This document shows positions 24,300 to 33,101 of a stretch of DNA of 64,000 nucleotides, piece after piece. The stretch spans positions 1-64,000 of the forward strand of contig NZ_AP024863.1 in assembly GCF_024346755.1 (NCBI RefSeq), written 5' to 3'. The stretch's first letter is position 1; each line of letters starts with the position of its first letter. This DNA comes from Vibrio aerogenes. GTDB taxonomy: Bacteria > Pseudomonadota > Gammaproteobacteria > Enterobacterales > Vibrionaceae. Under the pieces are notes generated by a model, which saw only the letters and a program-made list of their open reading frames with translations, ran no database searches and was not told the origin of the DNA. The position numbers and the translations under genes are program-made.

Positions 24300-25793
24300 T
24301 TACGCCTCACCATTAACAGAAGACTTAAGCGCATTACCAAGAATGTCTTTTAACTGATTACGTAGCGTGGTGATCTCTTGCTGCTGCTGTTCATAGCTGG
24401 CAAGCAGCTCTTCTGGGTCGTAGCTTTCCACTTCATCCTGATAGGGGTTTTTAATGTCTAAGTTAAAGTTACGCTCGATAATGTCATCGATAGAGACTTT
24501 CCACGCCTGCTTGGTTTCAACCCGGCTGGCAAAACCATCGTCTTCTGTGCCCCACCAATCAATCTCGGTTTGGAATTCTTCAAACTTCATCGGTTTGGTT
24601 TTGTTGTAGTTTTTTACACCATCTGGATACGGGTGCTCATAGAACCACACGTCTTTGGTCGGCGTTCCTTTGGTAAAGAACAGAATATTGGTTTTGATGC
24701 CTGTGTAGGGGTTAAATACCCCGTTTGGCAGGCGCACGATGGTATGCAGGTTACACTCTTCAGTCAGCAGTTTTTTGATTTTGGTTTTAACGCCTTCACC
24801 AAACAGTGTGCCGTCTGGCAGAACCACACCTGCACGTCCACCGGCTTTATTGGCTGAAGGCTCTGCTAACACTTCAATAATCAACTGTAAAAACAGGTCG
24901 GCGGTTTCACGGGTCTGCATTTCTGCCGGAAAGTTCTTCTCAATACCGTCTTCTTCAGTGCCACCGAATGGCGGGTTCGTGGCAATCACATCGATGTCAC
25001 TTTCCCAGTTAGACAGCGGTTTATTCAGCGTATTACCATGCTTAATCTGCACTGGCACTTCGACACCGTGCAACATCATATTGGTGACACACAATAAATG
25101 CGGCAGTTGTTTCTTCTCAACGCCATGAATCTGTTTTTGTAACGTCTGATGATCTGTTGACGTTTTTACATAATTTTTTTCAACATGATCAAAACTACAG
25201 GCAAGGAAACCACCTGTACCACAGGCAGGGTCCATAATGCTTTCACCCAATTTAGGGTCAAGGCGGTTCACGATAAAACTGGTCACGGCACGGGGCGTGT
25301 AAAACTCACCGGCATTCCCCGCACTTTGTAAATCTTTCAGAATCTGCTCGTAGATATCCCCGAACAAATGACGGTCATTAGAACTGGTAAAGTCAATTTC
25401 ATTCAGCTTATTAATTACCTGACGCAGTAACGTACCGTTTTTCATGTAGTTAAATGCATCCGTAAATGCTTCTTTCACTACGAAACCACGAGGATTGCGG
25501 TCAACGGGTGCTGTCAGGTTTTTTAGCCCATAGAACAGCTCATCATTAACAAAATCCAGTAGCTGTTCACCAGTAATACCTTCCGGATTTTTCGCCCAAT
25601 TGCGCCATAAAAACTTTTCCGGGATTGGTGATTTGTAGTCATCCAGTTCCAGCTCAAGATCTTCTTCCCGGGCATCAAATATTTTTAAAAACAGTAACCA
25701 GGACATTTGCCCAAGGCGCTGTGCATCACCATCAACACCGGCATCTTTTCTCATAATATCCTGGATAGATTTAATCACTGAACTGATTGACAT
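24300..25793 (-). CDS. hsdM: Type I DNA methyltransferase subunit
   Basis: 497 aa N6-adenine methyltransferase. SAM-binding motif DPACGTGGFL (about 198-207) and catalytic NPPFGG (about 277-282). The N-terminal HsdM bundle domain spans about 5-140. It forms the M2S methylase with HsdS and the full restriction enzyme with HsdR. Second gene of the leftward operon, 72 bp after hsdR. Confidence 0.96.
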   Translation of the reverse strand: MSISSVIKSIQDIMRKDAGVDGDAQRLGQMSWLLFLKIFDAREEDLELELDDYKSPIPEKFLWRNWAKNPEGITGEQLLDFVNDELFYGLKNLTAPVDRNPRGFVVKEAFTDAFNYMKNGTLLRQVINKLNEIDFTSSNDRHLFGDIYEQILKDLQSAGNAGEFYTPRAVTSFIVNRLDPKLGESIMDPACGTGGFLACSFDHVEKNYVKTSTDHQTLQKQIHGVEKKQLPHLLCVTNMMLHGVEVPVQIKHGNTLNKPLSNWESDIDVIATNPPFGGTEEDGIEKNFPAEMQTRETADLFLQLIIEVLAEPSANKAGGRAGVVLPDGTLFGEGVKTKIKKLLTEECNLHTIVRLPNGVFNPYTGIKTNILFFTKGTPTKDVWFYEHPYPDGVKNYNKTKPMKFEEFQTEIDWWGTEDDGFASRVETKQAWKVSIDDIIERNFNLDIKNPYQDEVESYDPEELLASYEQQQQEITTLRNQLKDILGNALKSSVNGEA

Positions 25794-25865
25794 AGTTATC
25801 TCGTTTTACTTCTGATTATATTGTTTTTTTACGTGCATCTCTGACATGTATGGATCCACGTTTAA

Positions 25866-28325
25866 TCAGGCAGATTTTGAATCTAAGCTGTAGATTTCTG
25901 CTTCGAGTTCATGAATCGCTTGCTGATATTCAGACTTACCACCGAACCCTTGCTTAACAATTTCCGACACGCTGCCAATTTCGTTGAATGGCGCGACTTT
26001 CAGGACGGTCATGCTTTCTACTTCAGAAACACCTTCATCGGCGTATTTATCCAGTAAGCTTTCCAGCACCTGCTGGGCGACCTCACCGTATTTAGTGAAA
26101 TAGTTACGCTTTTTAACGTTTTCCGCCCGCTCTTTGCGGGTTAAAGGCGGCATATCATAAACCACATGACAAATCATATCGAATGGATCGAGTTCTTTGC
26201 CGACTTCTTGTTCAAGGACTTCCCAAAGCACGCCAATTTCGGCTAATTCATCGATAATGGCCTGCTTGCGGTCAGACTCCTGCCACTTTTTAGCAAATTC
26301 GTCTAATGAAGCAAATTGTTTCGCAATGGTTTTTCGGGTGTAGTCTTTGAAGGATTCCGTAACCAGCTTGCCATCGCTGTCGTAATATTGAATACGTTCA
26401 GCTAACGCTTTTACCGTGACACCATTCACATGGAACTTACGCACACGCTCCGGTTCTTCTGTCCAGTCATCACCACCGTTTGATGTTGATGATGAACCAG
26501 AAGTCGGATCGTATTCACCTTCGGGGTCGTGAATTGAATCTGGTTCGATATCTTCACCTTCAAACGGATCTTCATCATCTGTACCATCCGTTCCCGTGAT
26601 GATGTCATCAATCTCATCATCGTCTTCAAAATCTTCCGGCTCAGTCACTTTGACACGTTCCGGCTCACCGTCAAAACGTTCATCAGCAAACAGTTCGGTC
26701 GCTTTTTTGAAATCAAGAATGGTGAACCACAACTTGCCGTATCGATCATCAATCCGGGTTCCTCGCCCGACAATCTGCTTAAACTTTGTCATGGACTGGA
26801 TGGTTTGATCAAGGACGACCAATTTGCAAGTTTTAGCATCGACACCCGTTGTCATTAACTCAGATGTTGTCGCAATAACCGGATATTTTCTTTTCGGGTT
26901 AATGAAGTTATCCAGCTGAGCTTTACCGATTTCATCATCCCCGGTGATTTTCATGACGTATTTTTCGTTTTTTGCTACCTGATCAGGATTCAGGTTCACT
27001 AACGCCCGGCGCATTCGTTCTGCATGATCGATATCGTTACAGAACACAATGGTTTTTGCCATTGGGTCAGTTTTTTTCAGGTAATTGGTGACGGTTTTTG
27101 CTACTAATTCGGTGCGTTCATCAATCACCATCGTGCGGTCAAAATCTTGCTGGTTGTAGATGCGATCGTCAATCACCTCACCATTTATATCAACCTGACC
27201 TTTGGTTGGTCGCCAGCCTTGTACATCCACATTGATATCAACACGAATCACCTTGTAAGGGGCTAAGAAGCCATCTTCAATACCTTGTTTCAGGGAATAG
27301 GTATAGAGCGGATCACCAAAGTATTCCGTATTCGATACGACGTCGGTTTCTTTTGGTGTAGCGGTCATACCAATTTGAGTCGCTGAACTGAAATAATCCA
27401 GAATTTCATGCCAGGCACTATCTTCTGCGGCACTACCACGGTGACATTCGTCTACAACAATTAAATCAAAGAAATCAGGATCGACCTGCTTATAGGCTTT
27501 TTGCTGCTCTTCCGGTCCGGTTAGCGCCTGATAAAGAGCCAAATGCACTTCATAGGCCGGGTCTACAGTACGCCCGGTGACTTTGGTCATTGCTGTACCA
27601 AAAGGCTGAAAATCGTTGTTCTTGGTTTGATCGACAAGGATGTTACGGTCAGCTAAAAACAGAATGCGCTTTTTCGCTCTGGCTTTCCATAAACGCCAGA
27701 TAATCTGAAATGCGGTATAGGTTTTACCAGTACCCGTTGCCATGACCAGTAAAACACGATTTTCTCCAGTGGCTACCGCTTCTACTGTTTTGTTGATTGC
27801 CTGTAATTGATAATAACGAGGCGATTTACCACTTCCATCATCGTAATAGTCTTGCGTAATAACAGGCAGGTTTTCGGTCTTATAACCTTTCCAAATACAG
27901 TATTTATTCCATAGCTGTTCTGGTGTCGGAAAATCTTCTAACCGGATTTCGGTTTCAAGCTGACTTGGATTGGTTTTGTCATGAAAAACAAAACCATCTC
28001 CATTGGAAGCAAATACAAATGGAACTTCGAGCAAAGAAGCATAATCCAGTCCCTGCTGCATTCCTTTGCCTGCTTCGTGCTTGTTGGCTTTTGCTTCAAT
28101 CACTGCAAGGGGCATACCGGGCTTATGATAAAGCACGATATCAGCCGACTTAACTTTACGTCGTGCTGCTATATTTCCCCGGACAATCACCTTACCGTCA
28201 CGAAGTTTTACTTCCTGACGAATCTGGGTCATGTCGTCCCAACCAGCACTTTTCACCGCAGGCAAAATGAACTTAGTAATGATGTCTGTTTCAGACAACC
28301 TGGCTTTGTTTATTTTCGCTTCCAT
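25866..28325 (-). CDS. hsdR: Type I restriction endonuclease subunit (EcoEI family)
   Basis: 819 aa. The N-terminal nuclease has the ADIVLY...AVIEAKA pattern (about 62-83; D and ExK). The translocase motor has Walker A MATGTGKT (about 195), DECH (about 292), MTATP and QIVGRGTR (about 505). The C-terminal third, with an acidic linker (about 570-630), matches EcoEI-type HsdR ends. It cleaves DNA lacking HsdM methylation after ATP-driven translocation. First gene of the six-gene operon; no promoter is clear in the AT-rich gap upstream. Confidence 0.95.
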   Translation of the reverse strand: MEAKINKARLSETDIITKFILPAVKSAGWDDMTQIRQEVKLRDGKVIVRGNIAARRKVKSADIVLYHKPGMPLAVIEAKANKHEAGKGMQQGLDYASLLEVPFVFASNGDGFVFHDKTNPSQLETEIRLEDFPTPEQLWNKYCIWKGYKTENLPVITQDYYDDGSGKSPRYYQLQAINKTVEAVATGENRVLLVMATGTGKTYTAFQIIWRLWKARAKKRILFLADRNILVDQTKNNDFQPFGTAMTKVTGRTVDPAYEVHLALYQALTGPEEQQKAYKQVDPDFFDLIVVDECHRGSAAEDSAWHEILDYFSSATQIGMTATPKETDVVSNTEYFGDPLYTYSLKQGIEDGFLAPYKVIRVDINVDVQGWRPTKGQVDINGEVIDDRIYNQQDFDRTMVIDERTELVAKTVTNYLKKTDPMAKTIVFCNDIDHAERMRRALVNLNPDQVAKNEKYVMKITGDDEIGKAQLDNFINPKRKYPVIATTSELMTTGVDAKTCKLVVLDQTIQSMTKFKQIVGRGTRIDDRYGKLWFTILDFKKATELFADERFDGEPERVKVTEPEDFEDDDEIDDIITGTDGTDDEDPFEGEDIEPDSIHDPEGEYDPTSGSSSTSNGGDDWTEEPERVRKFHVNGVTVKALAERIQYYDSDGKLVTESFKDYTRKTIAKQFASLDEFAKKWQESDRKQAIIDELAEIGVLWEVLEQEVGKELDPFDMICHVVYDMPPLTRKERAENVKKRNYFTKYGEVAQQVLESLLDKYADEGVSEVESMTVLKVAPFNEIGSVSEIVKQGFGGKSEYQQAIHELEAEIYSLDSKSA

Positions 28326-29036
28326 GTCACCGACTCGATATGAAACCCTTTAGTTAACAATATATCAAAATGGGTATATAAAACCGAGTCTTAATAAACA
28401 ATACCCACATTTTTTATATTGAAAACAGGGGATTTATGAAATCACAATCGTCTCCAGGTTTGAAAATTAAACCTGTAGCCCATGTTTAGGAGCGCCGGAT
28501 ATGTAACCAGCATATCAAAAGCTGACTTTTTTACACTTAGCACCTGAGAGTGAATGACGGATATAGAACCGCTATAACTCTTATTTAGGTTAAAAATTTG
28601 GGAGAATAAATATACTTAATACGCATTCAATTTTCATAAGGTCCTTAAACTGAAGAAAGTAAGATAATCCATTATATTTAAAATGACAGAATAATATTCT
28701 GGTTGTTCTGAGATCTGAAACTATTTGAATCAGGTATATATATAGATAAAATGTATGATAGACTTTATTGATAAAATAATTTATATGTGTCATAAATGAG
28801 ATTCGACGACCTTATTTATATGCTTGTTATTTATTTTTAAGAATATTTATAATTCAGAACGTTCAATGTGAAATTAAGAGTGAAAAGCGCATAGTTTTCA
28901 TTTGATTTTTATCAATTGGAAACTGTATTATTTACTGACAAGTGAAGTTATGGTTCGGTTTGAAACCTTGCACATATAGAATGATCTCCCGCTACAGTTT
29001 TTAAATGTGGATATAAGCATTTTTGTTGAGTTTTGT
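28326..29036. other. AT-rich intergenic region upstream of hsdR
   Basis: About 700 bp separating the divergent hsdR operon and the regulator gene. It should contain both promoters. Only short frames occur, without ribosome sites. I see no repeat matching the element at 17901, so the outer boundary of the restriction island is not marked here. Confidence 0.4.
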
Positions 29037-29912
29037 ATGACAAAGAATAAAAGAACAATTAACCTGGATGTTTTTGATTTAAATATAAGAAATATAGATT
29101 CCCAGATAAAAAATATTAATACCGATATTTCTGTTTCAATGTCATATGTAAGACGGGCACAAGGCTTATCGTTTAAGCAGCTTGAACAGCGTTTTTCAGG
29201 TCTGAAAGGAGACACCCTTAAACGTTACATGCAGCAAAGCTATCCATCAATGCGTCCATTGCATGTCGTTGCTGCTTACTCATGGGTGACTATGGTACCA
29301 ATGACCTGTTTTTATTATAAAACTTTCTACCCTGATATAGATATGGATACATTAGAGGTTTTTATGTGTATCGGTATCCTGCCTTCAGAGCAGTTCAGGG
29401 TTGTTATCGATTTAATCGTCAATATGTTATCTGAGGAAAATAAAATATCATTTTTAAAATATAAAGAAGAGAAAGATAAACTTTATTTGGATGAAGAATA
29501 TGACTATAGCCTTTTATTTCCTCCTGATGTCCTTGATATAAACTTATTTGCCATTGATTATTATCGTTCAATTGCAATAAAAACCAGAAGTTATCGAGAA
29601 GAAAATAACATTTCTGTTGAGCAGGCATGTAAGATGACAGGATTATCTAAATATCAGTTTAATGTTTTTGAAAATCCAAATAATATTACAGATCTTTCAG
29701 CATCTGTTGGGTTTAGGGTAACGATAGGGCTTAAATTGAACTCTTATGAGCACTTTACCAGTGAAATGAAACAGTATAGGAATTTTCATTATTTAAGACG
29801 TTTACAGCATATAAGAGGATCTCTGATTATTGATGCTTTGAAGAGATTAAATGAAAAAGATAAATTTGAACTGATACAGATATTAAAACATTTATCAAAA
29901 ATATATAGATAA
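29037..29912 (+). CDS. HTH regulator of a regulator/hydrolase cassette, copy 1
   Basis: About 291 aa from ATG 29037; a GTG at 29007 is an alternative start, and neither has a strong ribosome site. An N-terminal HTH-like segment (SFKQLEQRFSGLKGDTLKRYM) is followed by a helical middle and a Cro-like HTH (VEQACKMTGLSKYQFNVFE, about 190-210). It is clearly paralogous to the protein at 60984-61817: shared ISMS/VSMS, RRAQG, LKRYMQQSYP, PPDVLDI and the C-terminal LSKIYR. Both copies converge on an alpha/beta hydrolase gene or its remnant. AT-rich, probably acquired. No known family assigned. Confidence 0.7.
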   Translation: MTKNKRTINLDVFDLNIRNIDSQIKNINTDISVSMSYVRRAQGLSFKQLEQRFSGLKGDTLKRYMQQSYPSMRPLHVVAAYSWVTMVPMTCFYYKTFYPDIDMDTLEVFMCIGILPSEQFRVVIDLIVNMLSEENKISFLKYKEEKDKLYLDEEYDYSLLFPPDVLDINLFAIDYYRSIAIKTRSYREENNISVEQACKMTGLSKYQFNVFENPNNITDLSASVGFRVTIGLKLNSYEHFTSEMKQYRNFHYLRRLQHIRGSLIIDALKRLNEKDKFELIQILKHLSKIYR

Positions 29913-29993
29913 TTGTTGAAATAAAGAGCATTATAGTTATGTGATTTATATATGAATCATTAATACTATAATGCATCTTATACTCATGCTTTC

Positions 29994-30833
29994 TTAATTG
30001 TTTAGATTTTTTAATTGTGCATCGGCTAATACAGATGCTGCCGGTAAAGCAATCATTGCTGCAGAAACTTTATCAGGATGCTGTAAATGACCCAGATGAT
30101 CAGCATTCTTAATCACTACAAAGTGACTGTTTGTTATTTTTGTTGAAAAAATATATGCCTGTTCTTTTGTGACATAAGGATCATACTCACCAACACAAAT
30201 AGTACATGGTATTTTAATATGGTCTAAATTTTGGGGTGAATAAGATAATAGTCTTATTGTATTTTCAAAAAAAACGCTGATTCTATAGGAATCAAATTTA
30301 GATATACTCCGCTCCGAAGCCTTGATAATCACTTTATTTCTGGGAATGTCCGGATGATCAGAAGTTAGTACCCGGGTAAATGTTTGAGCAAATTTATGTG
30401 AATTAATCATAGCAGAAGCAAGGACTTTCTTTGTTGCTTCCCTGCCAGAGCTTGGTATTCCGGGTACACCACCAAAAATAGAAAGGCTAATGACGTGCGG
30501 CCATATATCACATAGTTCAACTGCAATAGAAGTTGCATATGAAAATGCAATAATATGAGCTTTCTCTATTTGCATATGTTCAATGAACTCCAGCACCATT
30601 TGAGTTTGCTGCTGAATACTGACAGTGGCCTCCAGAAGTGGCGTTCTTCCTGTGCCGGGGGCTTCAAGTGTTAAACAGTTTAGGTGTTCGGAAAATGAGC
30701 GGGAGAAAGAATCAACGGACTCTATATCCTGCAAAGCTCCAAGAAGAAAAATAACATGTTGTTCTGTATTTTTGTTTTTATATAGGGAATATCTGTATGA
30801 ATGACTATTTAAAAAAACGTTGTTAATGTCCAT
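29994..30833 (-). CDS. Alpha/beta-fold hydrolase
   Basis: 279 aa with the alpha/beta hydrolase layout. Nucleophile elbow IIAFSYATS (Ser near 98, in a non-standard S-x-A context instead of GxSxG), acid in GEYDPYV (about 217), and His in NADHLGH (about 245). The ribosome site AAGGAGT precedes the ATG. It faces the regulator gene convergently with an 80-bp gap. Substrate unknown. A truncated copy with a stop codon lies beside the second regulator at 60751-60882, showing that the pair moves together. Confidence 0.8.
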   Translation of the reverse strand: MDINNVFLNSHSYRYSLYKNKNTEQHVIFLLGALQDIESVDSFSRSFSEHLNCLTLEAPGTGRTPLLEATVSIQQQTQMVLEFIEHMQIEKAHIIAFSYATSIAVELCDIWPHVISLSIFGGVPGIPSSGREATKKVLASAMINSHKFAQTFTRVLTSDHPDIPRNKVIIKASERSISKFDSYRISVFFENTIRLLSYSPQNLDHIKIPCTICVGEYDPYVTKEQAYIFSTKITNSHFVVIKNADHLGHLQHPDKVSAAMIALPAASVLADAQLKNLNN

Positions 30834-31477
30834 TTTTTACTCCTTAGCAGAATGGAGTCGACAATATAAATCATTCATAAGATGTGTCATGCGACATCAT
30901 TAATTATTCTAAATTCAGAGGTGTTATGTGCATCCAGGTGATTAATTAAAGGTGTTTTGATAATCCAGTGTTCAATGATTTGAATTTTTAATTCTTTACT
31001 ATAAAGATTGTTTATATTTACCTGAATACTATATCGAACTTTTGTGATGTTATATTTTCTATGAGTAGTGATTAGCAGAGTTTGTAATGAAAGAAATAAT
31101 AAAAAATAACGCAGATGATTGTATGGGGAAAATATGACTTTGGTGTCATGTTATATGCCGATTTAATGAACCTTTATCCGGGGATCTTCTGACATGGTCA
31201 GAAAAAGATGCCAGGCATAGAGCAATTTGTGCTCTTCATTTCGTAACATCTCAGTATATAACGAAACAATGTAGTGATTAATATCAAAAATAATTTAAAG
31301 AAGCCGCATGTTCTATTGATGGTTTTGATGAGTAAGTTGTTGATATTTATATCACCCATCCCACACCCACATTTCCCCCAATAATTCAAGCCACCTTTTA
31401 CGTCTAACGCCAAATTACTCCCTGCATACAATGACGCTGAATTTTTCAGTAGCTAAATTTTTCAGTATCAAAGGGAT
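30834..31477. other. Intergenic region before the transfer operon
   Basis: About 640 bp, AT-rich, without a supported gene. Near its end a short direct repeat, AATTTTTCAGTA-like (31439-31451 and 31457-31468), precedes the small gene at 31478 and may be a regulator site. Otherwise nothing is seen. Confidence 0.35.
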
Positions 31478-31666
31478 ATGAATTTGGAATCCGTATCGAA
31501 AGAAAACAAATCTGCCGGTGTTTCATTTTCTGTGGCGCCGGAAGAAAACCAACTGTTAAACCGGTCGGCCAGAGAGAATATCAGAGCCAAAAAAAATGAA
31601 GCCAAGTTACGGCTGGAAGATCATTTAAGGCGCTTTCCACAAGCGGACTGGCAACAACATTCCTGA
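31478..31666 (+). CDS. Small Arc/MetJ-like (RHH) protein
   Basis: 62 aa. The stretch SFSVAPEENQLLNRSARENIRAKKNEAKLRLEDHLRRF resembles an Arc/TraY ribbon-helix-helix, with the family's beta strand, two helices and conserved Arg/Lys. The gene at 31965 ends with a related helix (VKDHLRRF). Probably a DNA-binding regulator of transfer genes. The ribosome site is weak (AAGGGAT). Confidence 0.55.
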   Translation: MNLESVSKENKSAGVSFSVAPEENQLLNRSARENIRAKKNEAKLRLEDHLRRFPQADWQQHS

Positions 31667-31964
31667 ACTGAAAGACACCAATTTCTGAGTCATTTCTGTC
31701 TCTGTGGCGGAAAGGCTGTTGATACCCCAAGAACCGCAGCTAACCGGCTGGCGCAGTGAACGCCGGTGCTGCTTCGGGCTGAAAGGGTATTGCTCTTTAA
31801 CAACCCGGACCCAGGCTGGACGGATGCCCGTAATAATCCGATCAATCACACCTCAGCGGGTTGCGCCGTGGGGAGGCGTGCGTCATCCCTTCGGGGATGA
31901 AACTGAGCCGCACTTAATGTGTATCAGTCATTATTCAATCTTATTCATCATAAGGAGGAATCTG

Positions 31965-32357
31965 ATGAAACAACCTGATGACTCTGAATGTGTGTCTATC
32001 AATTTGAGTCTGGATGCAGAGACTTACGCGTCACTCAAAGCCTCTGCCCGGCAGTCGTATCGATCACTGAAAATGGAAGCCACATTACGCCTGATCGATC
32101 ACGTCTGTCAGCTTCCGGAACCTTGCAGCACCCGGCTGCAGAACCGACCCGAAAGCAGTTTTAAAGTGCTGGTTCCCTGTTCGGTCCGGGATCAGCTAAA
32201 TCCTTATTTATACCGGGGAAGTTATAAAACCCACTCGCTTTCGGTTGAAAGTGCCAGAAGGGTGAAAGACCACCTGCGGCGCTTTGAGGCGATTGCCGCC
32301 GTGGGGCTGGCCGGTCTCTGTGAGAAGACAGAGCCGGGCACAGAGAGTAACAACTAA
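31965..32357 (+). CDS. Double RHH-like DNA-binding protein upstream of virB2
   Basis: 130 aa from ATG 31965 with a strong AAGGAGG. Two related halves can be seen: INLSLDAETYASLKASARQ...EATLRLIDHV (about 12-45) and FKVLVPCSVRDQLNPYLYR...ARRVKDHLRRF (about 63-105). Both resemble Arc/TraY-type ribbon-helix-helix units, so one chain may act as a fused dimer. Located directly before the transfer operon, it is a candidate regulator or relaxosome protein. A start further upstream is not supported. Confidence 0.6.
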   Translation: MKQPDDSECVSINLSLDAETYASLKASARQSYRSLKMEATLRLIDHVCQLPEPCSTRLQNRPESSFKVLVPCSVRDQLNPYLYRGSYKTHSLSVESARRVKDHLRRFEAIAAVGLAGLCEKTEPGTESNN

Positions 32358-32412
32358 ACATGCAGCAACGACAGGTTGCGCATCATTTAAATCAATAAAC
32401 AGGTGAATTTGA

Positions 32413-32727
32413 GTGGTTAAAACAAAACGATTAAATGCCGGAAATAAGCGCCGCAAGCTGGCAACAATCATCATGACTTCATTGATTGGCGGTCAACAGG
32501 CGATGGCTGGCGGACTGGAAACCGGAACAGCGGCAGCGACGGAGATTAAAGCCTGGCTGTATGGCTTTTTAGGGGTGATTTCCTTCATCTATCTGATGTA
32601 TCTGGTGATGATGGCATTTCTGGATAAAAAGCCCTGGAGTGACGTGTTATTAGGCGTCGGTAAAGTCGCCGTCGCCGGTGCTGTACTGGTCTTCGGCCAG
32701 TGGGCGTGGGGATTGTGGGGCAGTTAA
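32413..32727 (+). CDS. virB2: VirB2-like pilin
   Basis: 104 aa, GTG start at 32413. A long basic N-terminal signal region (ending around QQAMAGG) is followed by two hydrophobic helices (about 47-68 and 80-100) with a short KKPWSD loop, the plan of VirB2/TrbC pilins. It is processed and assembled into the conjugative pilus. First of the virB genes; it overlaps no gene and ends just before virB3. No virB1 gene precedes it. Confidence 0.85.
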   Translation: MVKTKRLNAGNKRRKLATIIMTSLIGGQQAMAGGLETGTAAATEIKAWLYGFLGVISFIYLMYLVMMAFLDKKPWSDVLLGVGKVAVAGAVLVFGQWAWGLWGS

Positions 32728-32729
32728 AC

Positions 32730-33101
32730 ATGGCGGACGAACCTGAATTATACGCCAGTTATCACTCTTTGAGCCGTCAGCCCCTGATCGCCGGGATCCC
32801 GGTGATCACTTTAGTGATTGGGTTTGCGCTGGTTCTGTTAACCACCGTTCTGGCGTTGCTGACAGTTGGTTTAACCGGGCTGGTTGTCCCGGCTCTGATT
32901 CTGTTCGGACTGCTTTATATCCGGATCCGCTGTGCTGAAGATTCCCGTGCCACTGAAGAGATGCGCTGGGAGCTGAAAGGTATGCAGATCCGGCTGATGT
33001 GCCGGTCCAACATGATTTCATTCACGTCAATTGATGAAAGTGAGCGCAGGAGAAAAGAAGATGTCAGTGAATGGATTAAAAACAATACCTCTGACCGGTA
33101 A
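32730..33101 (+). CDS. virB3: VirB3-like transfer protein
   Basis: 123 aa from ATG 32730, 2 bp after the virB2 stop. One bipartite hydrophobic region (about 20-62) and a cytoplasmic basic tail, as in VirB3 inner-membrane proteins that work with VirB4. The 3' end overlaps the virB4 start by 41 bp. Confidence 0.82.
   Translation: MADEPELYASYHSLSRQPLIAGIPVITLVIGFALVLLTTVLALLTVGLTGLVVPALILFGLLYIRIRCAEDSRATEEMRWELKGMQIRLMCRSNMISFTSIDESERRRKEDVSEWIKNNTSDR

Noticed and set aside
31704..32357. 217-aa extended frame for the RHH protein
   Set aside because: The upstream 87 codons include a region that looks non-coding; the AAGGAGG at 31952 selects the ATG at 31965.
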